A DNA stretch of 21,233 nt from Spirogloea muscicola (taxonomy: Eukaryota > Streptophyta > Zygnematophyceae > Spirogloeales > Spirogloeaceae), in the NCBI GenBank assembly GCA_009602725.1, contig WELB01000049.1:167561-188793 (forward strand), given 5' to 3'. The notes below the pieces were generated by a model. That model was not told where the DNA came from, did not search any database, and saw only the letters and a program-made list of their open reading frames with translations. The translations under genes and the position numbers were made by a program. This document shows positions 1 through 9,182 of this stretch, in pieces. Numbering within the stretch: the first letter of the stretch is position 1; each line of letters opens with the position of its first letter.

Positions 1-150
1 TCCCTCCCCCCCTCCCTGCCTCCCTCCCTCCTTTGCGCATACGCACGCACGTCGCTCGCTCGCCAACTCCTCGGCCAGTTACTCATCAGATATCCAATGA
101 CTCCTTCACTCCTGCCCGCCTGGCTCGGCTGCGGGGCGCGGTGCAAGCAG
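1..150. other. CT-rich leader, intron-like sequence upstream of ALG3
   Basis: Positions 1-32 are a (CCCTCC)-like pyrimidine tract, followed by about 110 bases that match no ALG3 sequence. The frame is open, but it has no ATG and does not encode the first membrane segment expected before the TKIDW motif. The AG at 149-150 fits a splice acceptor. I read this as the end of an intron, with the start codon and first exon outside the window. Confidence 0.5.
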
Positions 151-3100
151 ACACCAAGATCGACTGGGACGCGTACATGGCCCAGGTGGACGGCTTCCTG
201 GCTGGCGAGCGCGACTACAGCCGCCTGCGCGGCGACACCGGCCCGCTCGTGTACCCCGCCGGCTTCCTCTACGCGTTCGCCGGCCTCCGGCGCCTCACCG
301 CCGGTGCCGTCGCCCCCGCGCAGGTGCCCCACTTGCTCCCAGGGAGCTCCTCCTGCCGCAGAGCGCTGGCAGCAGTCGTGCACGACAAGCTGAGGCGCGG
401 CTGGGGGCAGGGCGGTGCGTGCGTGGCCAGGTCCTGTTCGCGGCGCTCTACCTCGCCACCGAGGCGCTCGTGCTCCTGATATACGCCCGCGCACGCGTGG
501 TGCACCCCGCTTGCCCACTCCCTGCACCCATCTTGGCTGATGGCTTCTGGTTAAACATCAGAATCTAAATACATGTAATATAAAATTCCTGTAACAGGAC
601 TGCACCAGCAAATGCTCATGTAATACCTCCAAGTACAGAATTCAGCTCCGCCTAGGCTTGGCATAGTAGCTGTCGGTAGGGACTTGCGCCCCTGTGGTTG
701 CCGCACTCTAACACTGCCGTTCCCACGCTCAGATAGTCTACAAGGGGACAGCTGCAAGGCCGGCTCACGGGCCGAAGCTGCTGCTTCTGGGTGTCAGAGA
801 AGCTGACTCCGTCCTTGCGCTGCTCCAGGTCCCGCCCTGGGCGCTGGTGCTGCTCAGCCTGTCCAAGAGGATGCACTCCATCTACATCCTGCGCCTCTTC
901 AACGACTGCGTGGCCATGGCCCTCTTGTACACGGCCGTTGCCGTCCTCCAGCAGCGGAGCTGGAACCTTGGCCTCACCATCTTCAGGCACCGACTCACGG
1001 CTGTTTAGTGTTGTCACTTTTAGAAATATTGGTTCTACTGTCCGGCTAATTGTAGACTCGATTGCTGAACAGGCTGCTGACTGGTCTGCTCTGTGCTGGT
1101 TGGCATAGCTCCAAGTGAACGCTTCGAGCCTTGCTCACCAGGCTGGTTTAGGACTCAGAATCTGAGTAATCGACTGGGGTCGAGCACGTTGCCCCGCGGG
1201 CAATGCACCGCTCCTGTCGACAAGCTTCTGAACCTCTCGTCGGTCTTCAGCGCAGGCGTGTCCGTCAAGATGAACGTCCTCCTCTTTGCACCCCCCCTGC
1301 AACTTCTGCTCCTCAAGGTGGGCACCGTTTGGCAGGCAACTTTGTGCTTTGTAGTGCTCGACCTCTACCTGCTCGACTGTGGCCATTGGTCACCAGAGGA
1401 GCATTGTTGCAGGGCAGGCAGCACAGGGTTTGCCCAAGTCTGGCTTCCTAAACTTGCACCCTGGGGACATCTGCAGGGTCTGCCGTGGCTGAAGACCATC
1501 ACTGCAATCAGCTGTGCAGCAGTTGTTCAGGTAAGAAGTCCTCCATAACGCAATGTGTTGCCTGCACTGCGAGCTTGGCTTCAGCTTCAGCTGAAATACT
1601 GGCGACTCGTCCTACTTGCTTCCTTTTGTGCGTACTTAGAGAGAGCCTGCTGGTGTTGTACGTGCAGATATTGTGAAAATGCTCGCCTCATCTTGCAGGT
1701 GTGCACCTCGTGGTAGTAACCTCAGGATGCGGCTGCGACCCTACTCACTAGTGCTTTGACACGTGCTTCATGGCTGGCAGCTATTGCTGGGGCTTCCCTT
1801 TCTGTGGCATGATGCTAAGCAGTATCTGACCAAAGCTTTTGATTTGGGGCGCATCTTCATACACCACTGGTGACCCATGCAGAAACCTCAACCTGTGCCT
1901 TCTCCACAGCTGCATGTCATGCACCTCTCCTAGGAAATGCACCTGTTGTGCAAGCTGATCTTCACAACCTGCTTACTGCATTGCTTAGTACGTTTGCGCA
2001 AGCCTGCTCAGCTTGACACTGGTTGCATTCCTCGTGTGAGCTCCCAGTGATGCTTGTACAGTATGTCGTGTTTGACTGACAGCCTTTTGTGTTGCAGGTC
2101 TGTAAATTTCAAATTCGTGCCCGAAGATGTCTTTGTCTCGAAGGCTTTTGCCATGGTCCTGCTTGGGCTACATCTCTCCTTGCTCTTCGTCTTTGCAAAG
2201 TACCGCTGGTGCCTGTAAGAGCCTGAAAAACTTAGACTTCCTCCAACGGCAGTGGCTATGGCATTTGCAGCTGGCTATATTCGGTTATGGAAGTCTGATG
2301 CCCACTTCACATGCATGCATGTCTTCGCAAATAGGCATGAAGGAGGCATACTTCCAGCTATTGGAGCTGTAGGAGCGGCAGGAAGCTCAGTATGGAAGGC
2401 AGGCCGCAAGTCACACATGTTTAAAGAGCACAAGGCTGCGCCTGCAGCCTCGCGTCTGCCAAAAAGGGCACCGCTGACCGCAGAGCGTGCGTGCACATCT
2501 CCAGCATGGTGGCCTCTTCTTCTTGCTGAATTTCCTTGTGTCAAGTGTAGGACATTGTGCAGCACGTATTGTCAGTTGCAGGCAGTTTGCAAATTTGCAG
2601 ATTACTGCTATCACCACCCTCTTTGAGCAGGCTGCATGTTCAGCTCTGCAGCTACTTGAGAGGGGGGCCTGCGGCCGGACATATGATATACGCCCTGAAC
2701 ACCTTGGCAAACCCCACCTGCCGCTGCTTGACAGATATCACAACTGTGCTGTTCTGTGGCAACTTCATTGGGATAATCTGCGCCCGCAGTTTGCACTACC
2801 AATTTTATTCCTGGTAAGTGTCAATGCAGAGCCCCTGCTTTCGTTGTCAAGATTGATGTGCCCTAGATTTGAGCAGTCCTGAGAGCTTGATCAGCTTTCT
2901 ACACACAGCGTCTGAGCACCGGGCCGTCAGGCAATAGCTACTGTTAGTACATATGACAACGCCAGTCCTGTAATACAGGCTACATGCTGATCAATTCATT
3001 TTGATTGCCGATTCATCGCTGTTGTCCTGCTGCATGTTGCCTCGCTTCGTCTTCCTAGCACTTTGATAGGATGAGTGTCTGAGTCTCTTTTTTTGGAGTG

Positions 3101-3719
3101 AAAGGGTACATCATGGCACGTACCATGTCAATTTCCTGATGGGCCACATCTTCATTGGATGGAGTGTGCTTGGTACTGTGGATAGTGCCTGTCATTGCTT
3201 AAGGTGATGGAAGTCAAAGCAGTTGTGCAAATTGGCTCTTCTCAATACTTTCTGAATATGTGGTGTAGGTACTTCCATACTATCCCGTATCTACTGTGGA
3301 GAACAGATTACAGGACTCCATTGAGGTCCAATACCTCCACTTTACTGTCTGTCAGAATCTGTGGTAGCTGTTGCACAGATATTCTGGAGAGATGGCAGAA
3401 AGCCTATGCAGCTCTGTGCACCTTCAGCTCTCCGCACTCTGCACAGTGGGGGTGCAAACGATGATGTCTTTGGCCATGTCTTAGTGCATGAGAGATAGTC
3501 CTGTGCGTCCTGCTTTCAAGCATGTGCCTAATTAGCACCATCTCATCTTTGTGCAGACTTGCTCTATGGTTGGTGATTGAGATATGCTGGAATATTTACC
3601 CCTCGACTCCATATTCGTCAATGGCGTTACTTGTTTGCCATCTTGTCATCCTTTGTGGTTTGTGGTGGAAGGACATGGATTACCCTTATCAAATACACAC
3701 CGAGGACTCTGAAAGGTGA
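151..3719 (+). CDS. ALG3: ALG3, Dol-P-Man:Man5GlcNAc2-PP-Dol alpha-1,3-mannosyltransferase (5' partial, multi-exon)
   Basis: ALG3 (family GT58, the Not56 protein) adds the first dolichyl-phosphate-mannose-derived mannose to the lipid-linked N-glycan precursor on the ER lumenal side. It is a multi-pass membrane protein. Exons read from the sequence with matching phases are 151-323, 431-499, 829-986, 1251-1317, 1477-1530, 1781-1869, 2098-2214, 2335 to about 2368, an exon ending at 2813, 3269-3325 and 3557-3719 (stop TGA). Family blocks in order are [37 protein letters not shown] and [77 protein letters not shown] and [10 protein letters not shown]. Two tryptophan codons and one arginine codon are split by introns and restore exactly. 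The stretch between HEGG and GNFIG (2369 to about 2735) is not resolved; one small exon probably lies there. The first exon with the start codon is outside the window. The intron at 987-1250 is GC-AG. The gene is convergent with PLATZ. All key blocks are present and I see no sign of decay. Confidence 0.94.
987..1250 (+). other. GC-AG intron in ALG3
   Basis: The exon ends TTCAG at 986 and the intron opens with GCACCG. The acceptor TCTTCAG ends at 1250. Joining the two gives [12 protein letters not shown], which matches the plant ALG3 segment without a gap; no GT donor nearby does this. The intron is inferred from protein similarity only. Confidence 0.75.
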
Positions 3720-4403
3720 CTGGAGCATGTCCTTGTACAATGGCGTACAGCATGGCCATGAGCTTTGTGCAATGCAAGGCTGCCACCAATTTTGAGATCC
3801 AGCCCTCTGCACGTATGCATGTATCAGTGTGCCTATGGTGTTGGTCACACATACAGTCTGGGCTGCATGAGACTCTACAAAGCATTGTGCAATGATACGG
3901 TGCTCAGGAGACGAGATCACCAACACGTGGTCATCAGTGTTACTTTGGTAACACCTTCTGATCCGTGTGCATCATCACTAGATTGCTTGGCTGCCAAAAC
4001 ACATGGAGTGCTCCATGCTCCTCTTCAGCAGAGCCATAAAATCTAACCACCACTAGGACTGCGGTGACTGAGGAAAGCAAAGCTGAATGGTACGCCCATC
4101 CTCCTTACGGAAGACTGGACTAGCAACCTACGTTCCTACCTGAACTGTGGGATGTATGAGCTCTGTAGCTCATGGTAAAGAATTGATTAATCTACCCTTT
4201 GATGCCCTAGCATCATTGCTAGCATCTCTAGGTGAAAAGAAAAGATGACAAGTATTAGACTAAAGGGATGGGCAACACGCAACTCGAAGTAACCCAGTAG
4301 CGCAGCTGTGGTCAGCACTGCACACTAGTGGTGTGATGTGGCCAAACCTAACATAGTAGTGACAATCTTGTAGACTTGGCCACTAGGGAGAGTATGGTGA
4401 TCA
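3720..4403. other. Spacer between convergent ALG3 and PLATZ genes
   Basis: These 684 bases separate the ALG3 stop from the PLATZ stop and must hold both 3' UTRs. Open frames here are short and resemble nothing I know. I found no repeat unit of the kind seen further right, and no clear TGTAA polyadenylation signal. Confidence 0.6.
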
Positions 4404-6264
4404 TCAATGCACAGGGGCCCGTTGTGGGATACCTTTCCTTCGACTTAATGAAACTTGGCTCATGCTTAATGGGCTCAACAAAACCGTCTTGGCACCAAAG
4501 CTCCCCATGAAGTTCCCACATGAGCGACTACTGCGAATCTTCTTGGGAGCTGGCGAGCTCTTGTGCCCTCGTCTACAGTCTGCCACAACAGGACAGCGAG
4601 GATTCAGTCCTGCCGAAAATGTATGCTGCCAAATTCAGCAGGCTCACCACGATAGCTTGCTGACTGGCATGTATCCAAGCTATTTGGCAAAATAGATAGT
4701 GGGTTCACTGGTAGAAGGTTGCGAGGATCGTGGCATTCTCAGACCTGCGAAAGTGTCGATGTGGAGCAGGGATGATGAGCACGAAGATTGCTGTGCACGC
4801 ATTTCATCCATCTCTGAGGTTTCAACCTCAGTTAGTCCTTCTCCTGAGCTGTCGTCAAAATTATGTTTGATTTGCTTGAGGATGGACGGAGACAAGGATC
4901 GGATGTCACAACTGATGTTCGGCATCGAGTTGCATCGAGCCAACAATTGTGCAAGATCAGCGCCAGTACTTCCAAGCGCATCCACCTGATGAAAGGACAA
5001 GGAACCCATCTGTATTGAGTTTTTGCAGGATAGAGCACACCACATCTCCACGCTAATGCCAACCACAATGTGTATCAGCGATCCATGCAGCTACATCCTA
5101 TAGCTGCTAGTGACTTTCCAGTATAGGAGAGCAGAATCGAGGCGGTTAGTCTCCACACCTTACAGCAGACGGAGCAGTATCTGTAGGCCTCCTGCAGTGA
5201 CCGATCACAAGTACCACACGCATTGCCCATTCCCTTTGAGGGCCGTGGTTGAGGCCTCTGATTCAAGAAGACCACCCTTGCGCTGTTGATTATGTATGTC
5301 TGCATGAGGGATTGTTGCCAAGGTGAAGACAGTCAAGCAAGGCCTCAAGCGCAGACGATGGAGCTGCCTGACAGAGACGAAGGCAGACTTCAGGCAATGA
5401 CCCTCATCAAGAGCAGGACTTTGACGAATTGACTGAGCACCAATTTCAGTTGCTGGGATATGCAGTCCAGATACGACAATTACGTCAAGTTTTGTCTCTC
5501 ATAAATGCAGCTCCGGCTGTCTGAGCCATGCCTTACCTGCACACCCGAGCAGTCGACAAGCTTCTGTATATCTTGCAGTCGCACGACATCGTGATATACA
5601 TATCTTCGTACCTGCATTTGCAGGGCATCGGTCAGTGATTACCAGGCAGGCAAGCGGTCAGCTAGAATTGTCTCTACTACCAAGTGACAGCTGGAGGGCA
5701 GAGTATGCAGGGACAAATCTGAGCGGCAGCCAGAGGAGGACCCAAATTTGGCAGCTTGGAGGGCTACTTGCAGCTCAGGACGTCAATTCGTCAGCAGATC
5801 GCCATTTTGCAGCTGCAAGCATGACCAAGAGGCTACCAGCTCCACCAGCTTGAGCTGTGAGAGGTCAATCAGAGCAGCGCGGCGAAGAAGGAAGGGTGTG
5901 ACACCTGCATGAGGTGGTGGCAGCGGTGCAGGTGCACGCAGTGCTGGCACAGGCCTAGGCAGCAGTCGACGCAGTAGATGTTGCGCTCATTCTTCTTCGC
6001 ATTGGCGTGCTTGTGGCAGGCGGAGAAGAACTTGGCGGTGAGCAGGCCGTCCAGCCAGTCCGGCCTGACCAGGAGCGGCTGGAGGGTGTATCCGACCTGC
6101 GAGACGAGCGACAGCGCGCAGCGGGGAGGCGGAAATCCGTCAATTCGAGCTGCGATCTGCCACTGAAGGGGCCTCGACGCATCGCTGCTGGCCAAGGCAG
6201 TGACTTGGCGACGAGGAGCGGCTGATTGCAGAGGCAGCACAGGAGCGCAGCGGGAGGCGATCAT
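4404..6264 (-). CDS. PLATZ zinc-binding transcription factor (5 exons, 5' limit uncertain)
   Basis: PLATZ proteins are nuclear zinc-dependent DNA-binding proteins of plants and green algae that bind A/T-rich DNA, often as repressors. Exons on the minus strand are (6264)-5905, 5611-5537, 5299-5159, 4985-4745 and 4579-4404. Their phases agree (0, 0, 0 and 1) and they give about 331 residues if ATG 6264 is used. Exon 1 ends with the first zinc motif: WLDGLLTAKFF, then C-x2-H-x11-C-x2-C-x4-C-x2-C and a His cluster. Exon 2 gives VRRYVYHDVVRLQDIQKLVD. Exon 3 gives YIINSARVVFLNQRPQPRP and the second motif C-x2-C-x10-C-x3-C. Exon 5 ends SRRKGIPQRAPVH, the conserved PLATZ tail. Exon 4 is low complexity (Ser, Glu, Asp). 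The start is uncertain: the frame stays open upstream to 6627 into repeat DNA, and an acceptor-like TCTCGCAG also lies near 6096. Residues before about 6100 are Pro/Ser/Arg-rich and match nothing. Confidence 0.9.
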
Positions 6265-6570
6265 ACCATGACCGCGGAGGAGGCGACGGGGCGCTGGCCG
6301 GGGAATCAGTGGGGGATGAGCGCTAGCAGGGCGAGGGCGGCTCCATGGCCAGGCCAGGCGGCCGGATCGGGGGCTGCTGGAGGGCGGGAGCAGCAGCCAG
6401 CAGCCAGAGGGTGAGAAAACGAAGCGACCATATTCGCGGGCGGTTATGTAAGCCAGCTGTGCGCAGGGGGGGAATAATTGAGCAGAGCGGGGGCCCAGTG
6501 GCTGCGGCGGCGGCGGTGGGTGGTGGTGAGAGCGGAACGGCGGGAAGCGTACTGGGAGGGATGTGGAAGT

Positions 6571-6636
6571 GACTCTCGCAATGGGGGCCAAAGGGCTGTG
6601 ATGAGCCAGCCCGAAAAGCATTGACAATGTTCAAAG
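6571..6636 (-). repeat. Hairpin unit, subfamily A (copy A1)
   Basis: A degenerate copy of the A unit. Stem GGGCTG (6593-6598) pairs with CAGCCC (6607-6612), followed by the usual AAAAG and TTGACAATGTTC segment. It lies in the same open minus-strand frame that continues into PLATZ exon 1, so it may sit in the PLATZ promoter or 5' leader. Strand here and for the other units means the orientation in which the unit follows a LINE ORF end. Confidence 0.75.
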
Positions 6637-6690
6637 ATGTGGGGGCCCAAGGAGAAGATGCAGCAGCATCTCTGCCCACAAAACAGCGGA

Positions 6691-6723
6691 GGGCTCGCCC
6701 ATAGAAAAGAATGGACATTGTCC
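6691..6723 (-). repeat. Hairpin unit, subfamily B, lacking its hairpin (copy B1)
   Basis: The outer parts of a B unit are present (GCTCGCCCATAG and AAAAGAATGGACATTGTCC), but the approximately 27 bases between them that hold the hairpin in B2 and B3 are missing. The loss matches the structured part almost exactly. Confidence 0.65.
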
Positions 6724-6802
6724 GCAGGCCTTAAAAGGCCACAAAACAGTGCCAGGAACAGGGGCTTCCAAGAGGCGGGCGACGGCTGCGAAAGAAGAGA
6801 AG

Positions 6803-6866
6803 GGGCTCTCCCAGTGGCTCTGCTGCGAGGCCAAAAGAGAGTGCACAAGGTTCGAACGGGGCAGTG
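6803..6866 (-). repeat. Hairpin unit, subfamily A, degenerate (copy A2)
   Basis: It keeps GGGGCTCTCCCAGTGG at one end and CACAAGGTTCGAACGGGG at the other. The stem between them no longer pairs well. Confidence 0.55.
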
Positions 6867-6888
6867 ATGCGAAAGAAGGAAGAATGAA

Positions 6889-6960
6889 GTGCGCGCCCAT
6901 AGAGAAGAGGGGCTGGCAAAGCCAGCCTAAAAAGAGAATGGACAATGTCCAAAGCCAAAG
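6889..6960 (-). repeat. Hairpin unit, subfamily B (copy B2)
   Basis: Contains CGCCCATAGAGAAGAG, then a perfect 7-bp stem GGCTGGC (6911-6917), loop AAA and GCCAGCC (6921-6927), then AGAATGGACAATGTCC. It is followed within 10 bases by unit A3 in the same orientation. Confidence 0.85.
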
Positions 6961-6967
6961 AAAGAAG

Positions 6968-7087
6968 AAGTGGCTCTCCCAATTGGGGCAAGGGCTGTGA
7001 GAAGCCAGCCCGAAAAGAATTGACAAGGTTCGAAGGGGCCAACTACGAGCTAAGCAGCGACTGCGGGGCCTGAAGAGGCTATGGCAG
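6968..7087 (-). repeat. Full-length hairpin unit, subfamily A (copy A3)
   Basis: A complete A unit of about 120 bases. It runs from GTGGCTCTCCCAATTGGGG through the stem GGGCTG (6992-6997)/CAGCCC (7006-7011), TTGACAAGGTTCGAAGGGG and the CGAGCTAAGCAGCGACTGCG segment to ATGGCAG. It matches copy A10 (12901-13024, opposite strand) with only a handful of differences, so these two copies are recent. Confidence 0.9.
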
Positions 7088-7098
7088 AACATAAAGAG

Positions 7099-7155
7099 AA
7101 GAAGTGGCTCTCCCAATGGGGGCAAGGACATAAAGAGGAGCCGGAAAGAAGCAGC
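7099..7155 (-). repeat. Hairpin unit, subfamily A, partial (copy A4)
   Basis: Begins with GTGGCTCTCCCAATGGGGGC like A3, then departs from the consensus where the hairpin should be (GACATAAAGAGGAGCCGG). Confidence 0.65.
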
Positions 7156-7161
7156 AGGCTC

Positions 7162-7225
7162 TGGCCCCTTCGTACTTTGGCAGTTCTTTTTCTGGGCTGG
7201 CCACTCACAGCCATCGCCCTCTACT
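7162..7225 (+). repeat. Hairpin unit, subfamily A, opposite orientation (copy A5)
   Basis: Reads GGCCCCTTCGTACTTTGGC, then TTCTTTTTCTGGGCTGG and CAGCC. It is the first unit from the left that is inverted relative to A1-A4. Confidence 0.6.
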
Positions 7226-7265
7226 GCGGAGCAGCGTTTCTTTCTAGTGCTTGTTGTTCTTCGTA

Positions 7266-7350
7266 CTTCCCCTGGCCCCTTCTCGTCCTTTGTTCATTCT
7301 TTTTTGGGCTGGCTTTTTCCAGCCCCTATCCTCAATGGGCGAGCCCTTCT
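7266..7350 (+). repeat. Hairpin unit, subfamily C (copy C1)
   Basis: Layout: GGCCCCTTCTCGTCC, TTGTTCATTC, a stem GGGCTGG (7306-7312) with a 6-base loop and CCAGCCC (7319-7325), then CCTCAATGGGCGAGCCCTTC. It has the same order of parts as A and B, with a different stem and loop. Nearly the same unit recurs at 11801-11881. Confidence 0.85.
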
Positions 7351-7415
7351 CTCTACTGGAGCCGTCTTTCTCTCTCTTTCAAAAGTGGTCGACGGCTGTT
7401 AAAAGAGAGAAAAAA

Positions 7416-7470
7416 GAAGTGGCTCTCCCAATGGGGACAAGGGAGAAAAAGGTCAGCCCGAAAAAGAAAT
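7416..7470 (-). repeat. Hairpin unit, subfamily A, partial (copy A6)
   Basis: GTGGCTCTCCCAATGGGG is intact, followed by a weakened stem and TCAGCCCGAAAAAGAA. Confidence 0.6.
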
Positions 7471-7559
7471 TATTGTTGGAAGTAGCATCTCACTGAAAAG
7501 GGCCGAGGGCGAGGGGCTGCAAAATCGTTTCTTTCAGGGGAATGGAGTGTGTTTTGGCT

Positions 7560-8000
7560 AATGGAGGGGGTGGGGGCGAGAGCTGCTCAGGGCCGGCCCG
7601 CAAAAGAATGACAAGTTTCAGAAGCAAATAGCTCTTACAAATCAATCAAAATTTTCAATCACAGCCATCGCCCTTTACTCTTGAAGAAGAAAACTGGAAG
7701 GGTCTTGTTTCTTTTACTTGCAAAGCAAGGCGATGGTTGTGACAGGCCAGCCCAACGCCAATCTCAATGAACGAGAAGCAAGCTCTTTCGAACGGGGCGA
7801 GGGCAGGGCTAAGCCCAGTTCGAAAACAGCTGACGAGGTCCGAAGGGCCGAAAAGCGCTAAAACACGTATTCAAGCAAATACCTTGAAGGAGAATCACAA
7901 GGGCCGGAAAGAAGCAAGCGCGGCCAGATTAACTGGTTGCTGGGAGAGGCCAGCCCAAAGGAATGGACAAGGTCTGAAGGAGCCGGAGTGCTAAGGACAG
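7560..8000 (-). repeat. Run of decayed hairpin units
   Basis: At least three decayed units can be picked out. About 7560-7620 has GGCCGGCCCGCAAAAGAATGAC. About 7728-7850 has GGCCAGCCC and later CAGTTCGAAAACAGCTGACG followed by GGTCCGAAGGGCC. About 7930-7985 has GGCCAGCCC, AAAGGAATGGACAAGGTC and GAAGGAGCC. Their divergence suggests they are older than A3 or A7. No coding sequence was seen here. Confidence 0.5.
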
Positions 8001-8129
8001 AAAGGAGTTAGAAGACAAAGTTGGAAGGCGATACGAGGCTATGAGTGGATGAGCAAGCGCGCGGGATGGCAGCGGAGTGGTGGTAGGATCAGCAGCTCGA
8101 GTGGTAGGAGTGAGGCAGATGGCGCGGGA

Positions 8130-8520
8130 CCCGGGGCGTCGTGCGGGGATCGGGGCGCGCTGTGACTTAAGGGGGGGCGGGGCGCCGCGCTTGGCCCGCC
8201 GGCTTGGCGTCGGCGGGGGGCCGGGGGGCCCCAAGGCCTAGTGGGGCCGGCNTCCCCCCCGCCCCGCGCGCCGAGCCCCCTTTCCGAATGTTCGCCCGCC
8301 CGGTGTCGGCGCCGCGCCGCCTCCTCCGCTTCTCGCCACTCTCGGCATCGGCCCCCCATCAAGGTGGCCGGCGCACGCAGCTGCGCTTGGCCGCCGCGTG
8401 CCCGCCGCTAAGTGGTCTGCTCGCTTCGCGACAGCTTTCACTCAGCTGTCCATGGTACTTGCTTGCCTACGTGAAGTTTGGCCTGTCACAGGCACCGCTT
8501 CCTCGTTGAAAGAGCAGTCT
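8130..8520. other. GC-rich patch with one undetermined base
   Basis: Sequence from about 8150 to 8410 is far richer in G and C than its surroundings, with long G and C runs. The only undetermined base of the window (n) is at 8252. Open frames cross it on both strands but none resembles a known protein. It could be a CpG-rich promoter-like patch or a poorly assembled segment. Confidence 0.5.
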
Positions 8521-8574
8521 GTCTTCCTTGTATGAGCGTCCTTTCTTTCCTTTCCTCAGTGGCAATCCCTTGTC

Positions 8575-8625
8575 GTTCTTTGGGCTTGCTTTTCACAACC
8601 CTCGGCCACTTTGATAGAGCTCCCT
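8575..8625 (+). repeat. Decayed hairpin unit, A-like
   Basis: Reads TTTGGGCTTGCTTTTCACAA and then CGGCCACTTTGATAGAGCTC, an A-unit order with many changes. It is inverted relative to the next unit, A7. Confidence 0.4.
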
Positions 8626-8686
8626 TCATTCAGCCCCCCTCGACCTTCACCCTATCACCCTATGGCTCTCCCAACAGCCAAGAAAG

Positions 8687-8763
8687 AAAGTGGCTCTCCC
8701 AAAGGGGGCAAGGGCTGTGAACAGCCAGCCCGAAAAGAAGGACAAGGTCCAAAGGGACCAAAA
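8687..8763 (-). repeat. Hairpin unit, subfamily A (copy A7)
   Basis: GTGGCTCTCCCAAAGGGGGC is followed by GGGCTGTGAACAGCCAGCCC (8712-8731), which can fold as GGGCTG/CAGCCC or as the tighter GGCTGT/ACAGCC, then AAAAG and GGACAAGGTCC. In LINE sense it comes directly after the ORF tail at 8995-8795. Confidence 0.85.
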
Positions 8764-8794
8764 ACCGCTCTCAGAACTTGCACGGTAGGATGAT

Positions 8795-8995
8795 TCATTT
8801 TCGTAACCTCGAGTGAGGAGCCGCAGATCAGACAGACTAGCAGCCGAAAAGCAATCTCCCTGATGAAAGCCAGAGGCTGCAGCTAGAGCACGGCCAGCGA
8901 GGTGCAAGGCTTGGGCCATGGACTGCTGGAGTGAGATGTAGAGGCGCATACGGAAGACCTGAGCTAGTAAGCCAAAGGCGTTGAAGTTGGCCTGC
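8795..8995 (-). mobile_element. LINE fragment: 3' end of ORF only (tail 2)
   Basis: A minus-strand frame reads AQVFRMRLYISLQQSMAQAL, then GRALAAASG, FSAASLSDLRLLTRGY. This is a diverged copy of the last about 60 residues of the larger LINE at 9183-9899. It is 5'-truncated and has lost the stop codon after RGY. A hairpin unit (A7) follows in the same sense about 30 bases on. Confidence 0.8.
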
Positions 8996-9038
8996 TCACC
9001 TCGCCTGCGGGGAAGTCTTAAAGGGGTAAGTGCTGTGA

Positions 9039-9113
9039 GAAGAAAGTGCTCGCCCATAGAGAAGAGGGCTGGCAAAGCCAGCCCTAAAAGAACGGACAAT
9101 GTCCAAAGCCAAA
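9039..9113 (-). repeat. Hairpin unit, subfamily B (copy B3)
   Basis: The best hairpin in the window: AGGGCTGGC (9065-9073), loop AAA, GCCAGCCCT (9077-9085), a perfect 9-bp stem. It is flanked by GTGCTCGCCCATAGAGAAG and by AACGGACAATGTCC. In LINE sense it follows the main ORF end (stop at 9183) by about 70 bases, so it belongs to the 3' UTR of that copy. Confidence 0.9.
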
Positions 9114-9182
9114 GAAAGAGAAGCCGGAAAAAGGACTACACTACAAAACACTGCAAAACACATAGACGATGCAGAGGGTAGC

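Noticed and set aside
2411-2710. Several overlapping short frames within ALG3 as separate genes
   Set aside because: They lie between the HEGG and GNFIG exons of ALG3 and are intron or unresolved-exon sequence.
5869-6627. The 252-residue minus-strand frame as a complete single-exon protein
   Set aside because: Only its last about 50 residues are PLATZ, the final residues run past a GT donor at 5904, and the upstream part enters a repeat unit. It is one exon plus flanking sequence.
6571-7040. GGTTCGAA in the A units as a tRNA-like B box, making the units SINEs with an internal Pol III promoter
   Set aside because: TTCGAA is its own reverse complement, the last C positions of the B box are not met, and no A box lies at the right distance. 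Linkage to LINE ORF ends explains the units better.
8204-8509. Open frames across the GC-rich patch on both strands
   Set aside because: Frames stay open because of composition. They contain the undetermined base and show no domain, signal or similarity.
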